A stretch of DNA of 60,597 nt from Chromera velia. Lineage: Eukaryota > Sar > Chromeraceae. The stretch's first letter is position 1, and every line of letters starts with the position of its first letter. The stretch is taken from NCBI GenBank assembly GCA_018398765.1, contig JAHBMJ010000698.1:61477-122073 (forward strand), in the 5' to 3' direction. A model generated the notes under the pieces. That model did not search any database, was not told the origin of the DNA, and was given only the letters and a program-made list of their open reading frames with translations. Of the stretch, positions 11,648 through 28,638 are shown piece by piece. Made by a program: the position numbers and the translations under genes.

Positions 11648-12842
11648 CCCCCCCCACACACTCACAGACAGAGACAGACAGAGACACAGACAGACAGACA
11701 GACAGACAGACAGGGGAGAGAGGCAGGGAAGCCTGGGAAGGAGGGACGGAGGGAGCGAGAGAGACGTACAGAGAGTCATGCAGGGTTGGAGGTTTCCTGC
11801 CTATCTGCTTGACTGACGAAGAGCGAAATGATACCCTCGTCCACTTTGGACTCTGGGGTTGTTAGTGTGGCCCTTAGAGACTGCATCCTTCCTGCTTTTT
11901 TCTTTCCTTGGGTTGGGCTGGTCAGTCGGATGGACCGTCTCCTCTCGTCCCCTCTCGTCTCGCCTCAACCTGCACACAGGCAGCCGGTTTACCCGATCCT
12001 CCAAGCCTCGCAGACAGGTTATGCATAGAGGCACACTTGGAAGGTCTAAAAAGGTTTAGTGAAATGGAAGGACGAACGGAGAGTTCTCCAGAAAGAGCAA
12101 CAGACAGTGCACGTATCTATCCACATCCACCCAGGTGTCATCTCAGCTTGCTCACGGAAGCAGACCAGTACGCAAAGCCCCTGCCTGGCAGTCAGCTGAT
12201 CCTTTTGACACATCCTTTGCACGTCATTGTATGGCAGAGGCATGGTAGAAGGTCTGTTGGACCAATGCAAAATGATGAAAGAACACACTCCTTCTGGGTT
12301 TTGAGTTCCGCAACCTTGCGTCTTCTCTTCTCTCTCTGCCTTCCTGCATTTCCCCCAACACAAATCTGACACAGATTTCAAATTTTCAAGAGGGCGGGCA
12401 GATGCAGAGCAGCGGAACCCAGGAAAATGTACCTGAAGGACGGCTTGCCAGATCTGTCAGGCGTCTGCTTTGCCTTCGCCGCTCCGATCCGTTCCTTCCG
12501 TCTTGCGGCTTGTCTTGCCTCACTGGGAGGTCAAAGCCGTCTCGCGATCTAGCCGAACAACGGTTGGTTGGCGGGTATTAATACGCTCAGAAAGGCTCCC
12601 ACTTAAATTTTGCCGAGGTGCGAAAAACGCCAGCTTAAGAAAAGTGTACATACGGACATCTGTTTATGCTGTTCTTTCGTACTGATTAGGAACATATTAG
12701 GAACGCCATGGAACGCCCCGTCTGAAGCGAGGCTGCGATGAGGCTGCGCCAAGATACAGCGGTGCATGTGGAGCATGTTCAGCATTGTTCTGCGCGGCCG
12801 CGGCCGGGATGGCCGCCCGGAAATGCGCGCGCTGCATATGTA

Positions 12843-12878
12843 CGGCCTTCAAGAAGGCCGGTCCCCGAGAGCGGGGAC
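12843..12878 (+). other. Two adjacent perfect stem-loops
   Basis: CGGCCTTC and GAAGGCCG pair around a 2-nt AA loop (12843-12860). Directly after it, GTCCCCG and CGGGGAC pair around AGAG (12861-12878). Both stems are perfect, and the pair is bracketed by GTAC (12839-12842) and GTAC (12881-12884). This could be a structured RNA, part of a transposable element, or a regulatory palindrome. I have no evidence for transcription. Confidence 0.55.
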
Positions 12879-14313
12879 TCGTACATAGCGCAACGGCGTT
12901 GCATAAGGCTTCCAGGCCCAGGAATCCGGGGGCCGAGTAGGGCCGAGGGGTTAGAGATTATAGATTATAATGTCGCCTCGGGGGGCACTGGGCAGCTCAG
13001 CTCTGCTGAGATCAGCCGAGAGGCCCTGAGATCGCACGCACTCGCATAACGCATTTTTTTATTTGGGGGGGGGGTTCGATGTTTCAATCACGTTTGTCTG
13101 TCTGTTATGGTGTATTACGGTGTCGCATGGTGTCGCCATGTATCGCCCTAATTCCAGATTATGCCCTTCAAGCAACTCGCATGGTGTTACGATCGCATTA
13201 ATTATAATTAATTGCTTTGCTCCTCATCATAGATGTTCATCAAGCAACTCGCACCATCGAGTCGTATGGAGTTGCATTTAGTTGCATTTGTATTATTCGC
13301 ATGCACGCAGCCCCGAAAAGCATATTTTACGCACATTACCGTGGCACCCGCCACTTGTCCATACACTGGCATGCAGGCAAGACATGCCCAAACCCCTGAT
13401 GGTTTGCATGAATCAAATTATGGCTGACCTCTTAAATACTAGTAAATATAGCCCCCCGAGGCACTCACTCAACTGGTATTAACTAGCCACCAGTGAGTAT
13501 ATTGCGTTAATACTCCTTTTTCAAGTTCCAACCCCCCTCTCCCCCAAAATATATACTGACACTCTGGAAACCCTACCGAATGTGTACATGCGAAACAAGA
13601 AGGAAAGCCATTAGCCATTTTGTGTATGCATGCCAATGCATGCATAGATTTATACTCTAGCGCCCTTGTATGTCCCTCAATTTATATTAGTTTGTATGCT
13701 TTGAATTACTTTGAATAAGTACTATGCCCGCTGGCGCATTTAAAGCGGCAGTTTGTTAGCTCTTATTGGCCCCGACATATCCTAAAATGTCATATAGAAT
13801 GTGCATAGCTACTGCGGCATACTGCGGTATATAAAACTGTTATAGAAACATTTATAACCATGCATGTCTAGATATATGTATAACATCAATAATAATTTAA
13901 ATAAACTAAGACACACTAGGATGGAAACCCCAGCCTGGCCTTACTTTACCCTACCTAAGTTTAGCTGACCTTAAATCAGACCTTCTTAAGTTTGTGAGTC
14001 TGCTACTGAATCATCATGGTAGTAATCTCATTAAATATTACTTACAGTATGAATTCCAGTGTTTCATATATATCTATTATAACCTATTATTACCAATATG
14101 AACTAACTCATACTGGGGCGGCTGTAACTGCGTCGTTCTGCCACAGGATGCAAGCATAACATTGCAAGCTCGAAAGACGCAATGAATCTTGCCGATAGAG
14201 GCAAGACACTGGTAACGGGCTCTCCAAAGCGGAAGGCTGGAAAGCAGATCAAATCAGAGAGACGAGCAGGCAACGGCTCAAAACTCAAGCGATTCTCTCT
14301 CAGATATTCAGTC

Positions 14314-14358
<45 letters not shown>

Positions 14359-15223
14359 GATGGAGCTCTCAGAAAAGAGAAAAGGGAGAGAAAGCCAGGA
14401 GGAGACACCCTTTTTTCTTTTTACACAAACGAAACAACGTGTGAGGCAGTCGAGTCCTCAGACGAAGAGAAGAAAGAGAGAAAAATCGAACTTCGTATGC
14501 AGCCACTGCAGCCACCAGGTTTGGAAGAGATGGCCGCATGAATGCAGAGGAGAGCAAGAGGAGAAGGAAAGAATATGCTGATGTTAAGTAAGTTCCCGGA
14601 TCGTGAAACTAAAACACCGACTGACACACAGCATCAACAGGACGACTGGCCCATCAACTTGAAGAAGACACGAACTTCTTTAATCTGCGTGACCGGCTTC
14701 CAAGTTTCACCCACCCCCTTCATCCAAAGACATGAATAAATTCACTCTTTTCTCAAACCCTTGATGTTCTGTCGAGTCGTCTGATGAGATCATCCATGCG
14801 ACTCGATACACGATGTTGCTGTACACACACACTGACGGAATGAATAAACGGAAGAAGAAACGAGCGGGTTTCATTATTTCACAACGGAAATGAACCCCCT
14901 GAGCCTTCTTTCACCTCCTACACATCAACAACAAGCAACCAATTCCATGCGTACAAGGGAAGCAAAGCTGTTGACCTCTCTGCATTGGGCGTGTCGATCG
15001 ACTGCACCGTTTGCTAGAGATTCGCTTGTCCCTTAACTTCCTTTTGGTTTTTCTGCAGATTGACTTCCCTCAGACAGTCTGCCTGCAGTCTCTCCGGCAG
15101 ATTTATTTTTCTCTCTTCTTTACTTTGCGAGGACTTTTTCGTGTACATTTTCGTGGAGTTAACATGACTTTCTTACTTCTCCCTGTCTTCACTGCCTTGT
15201 CTTCTTTTTCACACACCACCTGT

Positions 15224-20252
<5,029 letters not shown>

Positions 20253-20851
20253 CTTAGAAGTCCCGTTTTACTTTTGGGCGCAACATGAACAATACAGAGA
20301 AATTGAGATGCTGACCTACTGACTGCTGTGTGTGTGACTGACTACAACGTTGGACTTGTGTGCATGCCAAGGATGTCAAAAGGCTGCCTTCAAACGATCG
20401 ATGGAACTCGATCATGAGCATGTCAGACTTGTATATATATAATTGCATATATGGAGACGCACAAAGATTGCATGGTCTTTTTCACACCTCTTATTAAAAT
20501 CCGATTAATCGATCGAGATCGAAGGGATGGCCCGGAAAGCGAAGCTGAGAGGGCACTTGACAAAAATTGCACCCCCCCAGACCACACGGATGGCTGCGTC
20601 CGACGTTTACAGGAAGATCTGACGCACGCCAAGCTCGGCCCGGAAAGATAATTCAGCTGAGGAGGCACTTTCCAAATTTAAAGCAGGGGCAACAAGAATA
20701 AATTTCGCTTTCCGGGCCATTCGCACGGAGTGCGTCAGATTCAAAAATCGGCTGTTTCTTCAAGAGCGTTCCACCGATACGTCCGCGGTCCCATTGCAAT
20801 GGCTAATTGCATGCATGCATGCATGCGGCAAAACTTAATTTTGTATATACG

Positions 20852-20883
<32 letters not shown>

Positions 20884-21291
20884 AAAACTGCGGTTAATGC
20901 ATGCAAATTGTATATGCGATCCACCAATCAAAAGAATCTCACAGCACTTCCCTCGAGCGATCACCTCCTCACTCCATCAAAAAGAGTTTCTTTCATAGAT
21001 CCACATGCTGCTACTCCTTACTTCATGCGCAGTCACCTTTGAGCTTCCACTCCATGCAACGGAACTTCTGCATGTCTGATTCAAACGCTTCCATACACAT
21101 GCAGTCGAGTTGACTGATTTCAAACTTAATTCTACACAGACTCATCTGCCCAATCGAGGCCCTCGATCGACCACTACCACTTCCTGCATGCCCTGACTGG
21201 GTCCTCCAATCGATCGATCCATCCATCTCTACACACATACATATATATCCTTCCGTCGGCGCATCGATACTCAAACACCGGCACGGTCATT
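20253..21291. promoter_or_regulatory. Divergent intergenic region with GCATGC cluster and dispersed repeats
   Basis: This 1-kb spacer separates the minus-strand kinase start (20252) from the plus-strand start at 21292, so it should hold both promoters. It contains an uninterrupted TGCATGCATGCATGCATGC run at about 20810-20827, an AT run at 20848-20880, and three copies of a dispersed repeat with the core GGCCCGGAAAG (about 20528, 20637 and, inverted, 20706). TGCATGCA is a known binding site of some apicomplexan AP2 proteins. Regulatory use here is an inference. Confidence 0.45.
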
Positions 21292-22443
21292 ATGGAGCTG
21301 CGTAAAGAGCTGCCGGGCGTGTCGCACCGGCGCTTCTGCTTCGAGCTGAACACCCAGCACACCGTTCACAATGCGCGCATTCCGGTCGCTTCCCGCACCG
21401 AGTCGAGCTTCTACCGTGGGCATCCCCCAAAGTCTCAAACTTTGAAGACTCAACAAACGACCAAAAAGAAAGAAAACGAGAACAAAAATGCTTCCGTGAG
21501 AGGGCGACTGTGCTTTGAAAGCCCTTCTCCCCCTGCAGGTCCTCCTCTCATGCACACAGAATTCCTCAAGCAGAAGACCCAGCCATTTGCACCCCCCACC
21601 GACCCCTCCCCCCTGTGTTCCTCTCTGAAGCCCTGTCCCTCACTGCCGACCTCAAAGTTTCGTCTTCAGCAGAGCAGAAACGACGAGGCCCTCTGGCACC
21701 TGACCACAGTGTGGAACACCAACGAGTCCTCTTGGGAGTGGCCGAAGAAGTTGAGGAAGTACGGGGAAGCTCAGCAGGATAGGGGACGGAAGGAAGGTGA
21801 AGGTGAGGATGAGGAGGGGGGAGAGAAAGGAGAAGGCGAAGGTGCTCAGTCACCCCCGGTGTTCAACAGTGCACTTGCAGAGCCAAAAAAAAAGACAGAA
21901 CACCCAGACGGACACAAGTTATTCGAGGGAGGCACGCGTTTAAGTGGATACGAGTCCTTATTTAGACACACGGTCAGGCCAACATGTGCCCGAACTCTGG
22001 ACTGGTCCCTGGGGTTGCGTGACTGGGACAAGTGGGGGGGGTTAGGGGGGAGCATTTCGACCTTGGGGAAGGAGAGGAGTCCGATCCGAGGACGGAGGGA
22101 GTGGAACAACACCTACCAGAAGTCTCTAGGGGGATTCGACAAATCGAGGTCAGCCAATCGAACTGTAACAAGAGGAGCAGAGAGCAGGTTGGGTTTGCCT
22201 ATAGCTGCTATTCAGTCCGTGAAGCAGTCAGTCAATGAGTCACTTAGTCCGTCTTAGCTAATTACCTCGTTGTATGAATAGTGTTTACTGATTTGTTCGA
22301 TCGTCTGACTTGCTCATTTGCCCTTTGATTCCCTTACTTACTTAGTCATTCCCTATCTGTCTTTTTCTCCCGAACTCACACCGTCACTCAACCAGCAACT
22401 GCTTTTTTTTTTTCTTTTTTTTTTCTTTCTTTCTTTCTTTCTT

Positions 22444-22503
<60 letters not shown>

Positions 22504-22520
22504 TCATTGGTTCATTTATT

Positions 22521-22551
<31 letters not shown>

Positions 22552-22598
22552 CCATCCATCGATCCGTCCATCCATCCATACATCCATCCATCCATCCG

Positions 22599-22631
<33 letters not shown>

Positions 22632-23180
22632 CCATCCATCCGTCCATCCATCCATCCACCCATCCATCCATCCGTCCATCCATCCATCCGTCCATCCATC
22701 CATCCGTCCATCCATCCATCATGTTTCATCAATGCCTTGATTCGTCTGATTCTTCCCTTCGACATCTCTGCTTCCTTCCTGCTCTTCATCTTCAGAAGGC
22801 AATTCACAAGAGGAGCGACAGGCGAGAGCTCCTATGCAGCCGCGACCCTCTCACCCGTCCTCTCTGCCCCCGACCTGCTGGTCAACCAGACGCCCCTGGT
22901 GCCCTCCCACATCAGAGACCTGCCCTACATGCAGCCCAAACCAGAGGAGGAGGAGATTGAAAGACTGAGGGCCACAGGACGAACAGAGGCTGTGGCAGCG
23001 GCTGTTTTCAAGAAGGAACTGGGTTTAGAGGGGGACACTACTTCTCAATGGACCCATCTGCACACACAGGCGCGAGGCAGGGGATGGAACCGTCATGACA
23101 TGAGATGGTATGCCTCTCTTAGGAGCCCTCCAAAAAAGAAAGCGGCTTCACCGCAGCGTCCATGGAACCCTCTCTTCTGA
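21292..23180 (+). CDS. Unknown basic protein, possibly axonemal (microtubule-associated)
   Basis: ATG at 21292. The last intron runs from a GTCAGT donor after 22226 to the acceptor before 22796, and phases match, giving ...QSVKQ then RQFTRG. A second, 123-nt segment at 21416-21538 has GT-AG ends and a length divisible by three, so it is either an intron or in-frame coding sequence. Without it the protein is about 398 residues. Visible features are many Tyr/Trp/Arg-rich short motifs ([32 protein letters not shown]-like, [10 protein letters not shown]), a Glu/Gly-rich low-complexity stretch, and no membrane segments. The scattered aromatic-basic motifs recall ciliary microtubule inner proteins, but I cannot name a family. 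The intron holds CTTT and CATC arrays. Confidence 0.65.
22407..22720 (+). repeat. CTTT and CATC microsatellites
   Basis: CTTT array at about 22407-22505, then CATC with regular CGTC steps at about 22521-22720. Both are in the intron of the plus-strand gene at 21292-23180. The CATC array reads as Pro-Ser-Ile-His on one strand and Met-Asp-Gly-Trp on the other, which is simple-repeat translation only. Confidence 0.95.
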
Positions 23181-23472
23181 CAGTGTATATAAATTTGAAC
23201 CAGTGTCAGAACCACAGCGTATCCGTTTTTATACTTTTAAGTTGAACGCCTTGCCAGACAATCAAAGTATGTACAATTTCAAAGTTTACAGTATCGATAG
23301 AAGAATACTAACGGGATGAAATAGTAACAAGACGGCTTATGATTTGTTAGTAGCTGCCCCTTAAAGCTAAGCAATTACAATAAAACATTTATGTTTTTGA
23401 AACCTAGGCGTAGGCCATTAAAAAAAACTTTAAATTTTATTGGGTGTTTTTCTTTCCCCACTCCCAACCTCC

Positions 23473-25964
23473 TCACGAAAGGGGCCCCAGATAGGTGGGG
23501 TAAAAAAAAAAAGTGTAGTCGTACGGTAGATACTTGTACACACGCCACCTCCACCCTTCACGTGACCAGAAAGGCTTCTCGTCTAGTCCCGCATCTGTGT
23601 GCTCCCAGAGTATCGACTTTCGTGGCTCGGCAGAAAGAAGAAGGGCGATCTCCTTATCCAGACTCGGCCAGAGACGGGAACGACGAGCAGCGACCGGGTT
23701 TGTCGCGACAACGCGGAGCGTCCGTTCTAATGTCCGGAATGGCGCCTCACCCCTTTCCCTTCGCTCTCTCGCCTCGCTCAATTCCTGATGAGTCAATTCG
23801 AAACCCGATGAATCCGACAGGAGCCAGCGAAGGGTTAGCGGGTAGACTTTGTAGCCGCCCCTCAACTGCACAACAACATAACCGTCGGACCCTGCATCAA
23901 AACCCCGATACAAAAAGGCAGGGTGGTTGTCTCGATAGGCACTAGACGTAGGGGTGGGACCGTCATCGAAATAGATATGGTTCCTTATTTTCATCTGGAA
24001 TGCGTCTAGATTGTCCCACTGTCTTCTCGAAATGCGGATCACTTCCACATCGGGCCGTCTCATGTGAAAGGGCAAATCGCCTCGTCGAGAGAGTTTGACA
24101 ACTACAGGGTGAAGGTGACGCTCCATGGACAGAAAGTCCAAAATCAAACCGCGGAGGCCGTCACATCCAAAAACCTTTTCAACTGCTCTTTTTGGCATTC
24201 TTTTCTCAACCACATCTCTCCCTTCCCCCGAGTCTCTCTCTCTTCCCTGCCCCTCACCCATCCCAACACCTCTTCCCCTTTCTACCCGCTGTTGCCCTGC
24301 CAAAAATAGGGGTGGCCTGAGAGGCAAAGAAGCCAGGCCCCCGACTGAGGAAAGTTTCTGAGTGACTGGGCGAAGGGGCACTTCCAGGTCGGCAAGCTCT
24401 GCCCCCGCTGTATCTTGGGAGTGACTGTCCGACCCTGACAAGGAGACCGTGCTTGGGGGAATGTGAGCATGTTTCGAGTGACTGTCTGGCGGCTGCAGGA
24501 AAGAAGCGGGTGGCTGCTCGGTTTGCACGGATTTCAGGGAGAGTGAGGAGTTCCCAGTCTGGACGACATTTCCCCCAGCTGCTGATGGAACGTCGGCTTT
24601 TCGTGACGCGGGTGAGCGGATCCCCAGATGTGGATGCGGAGGCTCAGCGGAGGGGGGGAGCGGAGACGGACAGGGATTCTGGAAGTAACGGGGAGTGGCT
24701 GAGAATGGGACGGGTGTTTGACCAGAGGGAGCAAACGGGAGTTCGTGCACACTGAGCGGTGCCGGTCCCCCTTCGTCCCCCACTTGATCATTCTCTGAGT
24801 CGTCTACCTCAGCTGCCGCTGGCACGACCCTCTCCGATGCTGACTGAGCGGGAAAGGGGGGCCCGAACAAGGAAGAGATGGAGGATTTGAGGTCTGAGAA
24901 CCACTGCCCGTGCGGTTTTGAAGAGAGGCGATCTCTGTTGTGGGAAGAGGTTGCGGAAGGGTCCTTCTGCTCCGGTGACTCAGTAGAGACTGGGTGGGAG
25001 TGCTTATGCGTCACCCCAGACCAAGACTCGACTGCCTGGCTCTGCAGACTGACGAGAGGAGAGATTCCGAGTGCAGAGGCCAAAGAAGAGTCTGCAACAG
25101 ATGGCCTCGGGGGGTCGGAACCACTGTCCTGTAAGTATGGGCATACGAGGAAGTGAGCGTCGGCTTGCGAAAGTTCTATCCACTGTTCACACATGGCACA
25201 CTTCACTGAGTCCCATAGATTGGGCTCTTCGTGTGTTGGATCGCTTGAATGAGAGTGGGGGGAGGGGGAGGACAGTTGTGGGAATGCCGGCAGCTCCGGG
25301 ATGTTGTTACTGCAGCAGTGTGAATGATTCTGGTCTCGGCAACAACTTTGGCAGGTGTTGGAATCGGGTGTGCGCATCTGTCTGCCGGCAGTCGTCTTTC
25401 CCAAATAGGAGTTGAGGGGGGTTTCTGCTGCTCAGGAGACTCATTAGAGACTGGGTGGGAGTGCTCGTGCGACACAGCAGACAAAGACTCGACTGCTCGG
25501 CTGTGCAGACTGAAGAGAGACCTTCCACGAAAGCCGTGCGGAGAGGCAACTGCAGCGTCAGATGATTGCTGCTGCTGCTGTTGTTGCCTTTGTTGTCGAT
25601 GCGCCTGGGTTTCCTGCTGCGGGGTGAGCAGAGGTTGCTGCTGCTGGAAGGTGTGAGGCGCGTTCGAATAAGTGTTGCAGAAACCTTGAGGCGCCGGCGA
25701 CTGGGCACAAGGAGTGTTGTAGAAGCCACGCGGAACCCACTTCGGGTCTTGCCGCTGCTGCTGTTGCGTGTTGACATCTTGTTGTCGAGGGCAAATAAGT
25801 TGATGTTGCTGGTGAGGGAACGGCTGCAACGGCAACGGCTGCAACGGTTGATTGAGAGGTGCATGAAACACGTGCTGTTGAGGGAAAACACGACTTGAGG
25901 TTTGTTCTGCTGCACTACAGCCTGGTGCAGTCAAGCAGCCCAGCGGATGTCGTTTTGGGGACAT
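23473..25964 (-). CDS. Gln-rich protein with a possible C2HC zinc finger, function unknown
   Basis: The start is placed at the ATG at 25964-25962 (MSPKRHPLG). The first 206 codons are rich in Gln, Pro and His, with several polyglutamine runs. The frame then moves: either a 53-nt GT-AG intron (25346-25294), unusually short for this window, or a frameshift or sequencing error. After that, 606 codons run to the stop at 23473. At about 25200-25141 there is a C-x2-C-x11-H-x3-C pattern (CAMC...HFLVC) that could bind zinc. A block ending HSHPVS(T/N)ESPEQ occurs twice, at about 25545-25420 and 25075-24960, marking an internal duplication. The last 250 residues look folded (VEVIRISRRQWDNL, GFDAGSDGYVVVQL, YLPYDYTFFFYPTYLG) but match nothing I know. 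Total about 812 residues. Confidence 0.6.
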
Positions 25965-27305
25965 AGTTGCCGATCTGAAACGAGTTGGCACGGATTGTTG
26001 TGGCGCAATGCAGTGTCGTAGCACTGTAGCAGCAATCGTCAGTGAGTAAAAATGACAGAGCAGCAGAACAGTTGACAGAAGGATCGCCCCACTCAGCCTT
26101 GAATGGGCTCTAGTTCAGAAACTCCCATTTGACCCTCTTGCAGCTCGAATGAAGACGATTGAAGGGCGGATGATGAAGGAAGATCATGTGAAAGCCAAGT
26201 TCGACATCCCGGCCGGCCGAACGTGGTGACGTCGTGGTCGGACCCCCGGCCGAGGGCGCGGCCCCGCGTGCGTGTGAGTCGGACGGGGACGCCACACCAC
26301 AATCGCATCTTGAATCCTTGAAGTTGCTGCAGCAATTTAAGCTATGCAAAAAGCTGAGTTTTGCTTCGTCAGTCCGGTGCCACACGAACAGGGCATCTAC
26401 ATATAATATATCCATGTCAAACTTTTCGAAAGGTCTTGAGCAGCAGATGTCATCTTGTGCACGCAATGCATGCATGGAGCAGAGACGCGAACCATGGCCG
26501 ATCATTCTGACTGCCTGATTGAAACCCACAGACCCCGTTCTCCCATCGAATCACAGGGCGGCAGTCTGAGCGGTTTGTAAAGTGTTTTGCCTGGGGCTTG
26601 TTTCGACGCATGAAGAGGTCGCAATGATCTCTTTCTCTGGTCGAAGATAAGAGGCCCATCTGTCCAAGCAGAGAGAGTGCTTGTACCTGCAATTAGGCAT
26701 GAGTGGAGAAGACGGCCCTCTGAAGGGAGACGTTTGCCCCTCCGGCCCCGCCACCCCCTTTGGACCTCCAAGCTGCTGGGGGGGAGACAGGGACCGGATG
26801 ATGGAGGTGGGCTCGGGGGGTTCGAGGCGGTCCCGTGACGGGGGCGTGTGTGCGGGGGACTCTGTGGCGTCTCTCCTCGGGGCGATTGACGTCGAGAGAA
26901 GCCCTGGAATCGGGTTCCGGGCAGGGAGGATGAGGAGCGGCGGCGACAGTGAGGAGGGTGAAAGATCCGAGGGACATGAAGAGGGGAGGCCGCGGAGGAG
27001 ACTGACGACTCGCGAGGGTCCGTACGGCCTTTCTTCACCCTTCTTGGGTTCCTTGCAGTACCAACCACACTTTTCAACTGCCCATTTATCCGTCTACGTA
27101 TCCATGAATCAGGTAGTCCCTCCGCACCCCCAGGTACCCCACAGCTTTGTCTAGACCCTGTGGTTCTGTCTGGCTCCACTTATACCTTCTGCCCCCGTCC
27201 TCTCTGTTTTCTCCTGCCTCGACACGCTCTCCTTCTCTTTACTCTTAGCAGGTCCCTCTGTCTGTGGATGCCTCCGCATTCGCGTGTACATGTTTCTATG
27301 CACGT
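25965..27305. promoter_or_regulatory. Divergent intergenic region
   Basis: Spacer between the minus-strand Gln-rich gene and the plus-strand large membrane-protein gene. It contains a very GC-rich patch at about 26205-26290 and a GCATGCATG motif at about 26468. An open stretch at about 26700-27150 could encode Gly/Arg/Ser-rich peptide on either strand and might be an upstream exon of either gene, but no splice join supports it. Confidence 0.4.
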
Positions 27306-28568
27306 ATGGACACGCCTACCGCAGCTGTTGCAAAGAAGCTCTCGAGCGAGTACCGAGTGCTGCCTGCGGACGCGGTGAACCTGATGGTTCTCAAGAGGCT
27401 GAAGCTGCACCGACTGGAGACGGACCCGTTCTTTGACCCTGAGGGGGGCCCCGGCATGATCTCTTCTTCTACAGGGACCGAGGGGGCCCAGCCTGACCTG
27501 ACATACAACCAGGCAGCTGCCCTCTCTCTAAGCCTCTGCTTCGTACAGCTGTTGACGATTTTCGCCCTGGAGCCCGGCCTGTTCAACTTGACTCGGGACT
27601 TCCAGACTCTCTCGGGGTCCTTCTTCCAAAACATCGTCCCTCTCTGGAGGGTCGGTCGGTCTGCCTGGCAGTTGGTCTTCGGGTTTTCATGAATTGAATT
27701 CTGATACTCTTTGGCTTGTAGAGATGTGGTTTCTGTCCTTCTTCCTTGTTGTCATCTCAGCACACAGGCAGGCAGGCAAATATGCAGTGGGAGCAGGAGA
27801 GGATGGCTGTGACCAGCGATCTGGCGGTCTGTCTGATTTCATGCGTTTCACGAGGCATGCATCCTATCCCGTGGGAAGGGAAGATGGAAGGTGTCTGTCT
27901 TTTCTTTCTGCTTGTCTCTGTGCCGTCATCGAAAGCATCTTTGCTGCAGCTCTTTCCTCTTTTCTTTTTTTCAACCTTCTTTTCCTCAGCCCCGCCCATG
28001 CGCACGCTGTGAATACCCTCCCGCCCTCGCCTCGTTCCTGCAGGTTCCCGGAGAGATGATCAGACAAGGAGAAATGCTGGCAACAGAACACGCAATCACA
28101 AACCTGCTCAGATTCCTCGGCATCCTCCTCTTCCAGCACAATGTACGTGCATGCATGGGCAGGGGGTTGTGTTGTTAGGGCAGTATAAATTTTCAGTGTG
28201 AATTTTCTGTTCTGCTGACGTGTGCAGGCCACTCTTTCTTTCAGCAGAAAACCTTCACGTGCTTCACGTGTTTTGCCCCCTTTTTGACATACGGCTCACC
28301 CGGACGCTGAACGAGTAGAAAGAAAGCCGTCTGTAAATTCGACCGCTCATCTTGGTTGAATGGTCGTACATCAGAAAGAAGGAAATCATCTTCTTTTCTT
28401 TGTTGGTGTCTCTGTGTGGTCCTGCTTCATTTTGAGGGCCCACTTGTGTGGGAATCGAATTTATATTCGCAGTACATCGAGAATGAAGCGTCGATCAGTC
28501 TCTCATCTGCGGTTTCCCTCTTGAGTGTGCAGCACATTGAGTGATGTCGTCTCCCGTACTTTTCTCAG

Positions 28569-28638
<70 letters not shown>

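Larger units (their letters stand above)
11465..15223. other. Intergenic or 5' intron region with no supported exon
   Basis: It should contain the 5' exons of the minus-strand membrane-protein gene, but I cannot join any to it. It holds the gap at 11613-11647, a GC-rich patch with two perfect hairpins near 12843-12878, an AT-rich stretch at about 13420-14100, and a GA run at 14323-14353. A possible ATG-led minus-strand exon near 14540 is too short and low-complexity to call. Confidence 0.5.

Noticed and set aside
22516-22722. Repetitive Met-Asp-Gly-Trp protein on the minus strand
   Set aside because: Translation of a CATC microsatellite inside an intron.
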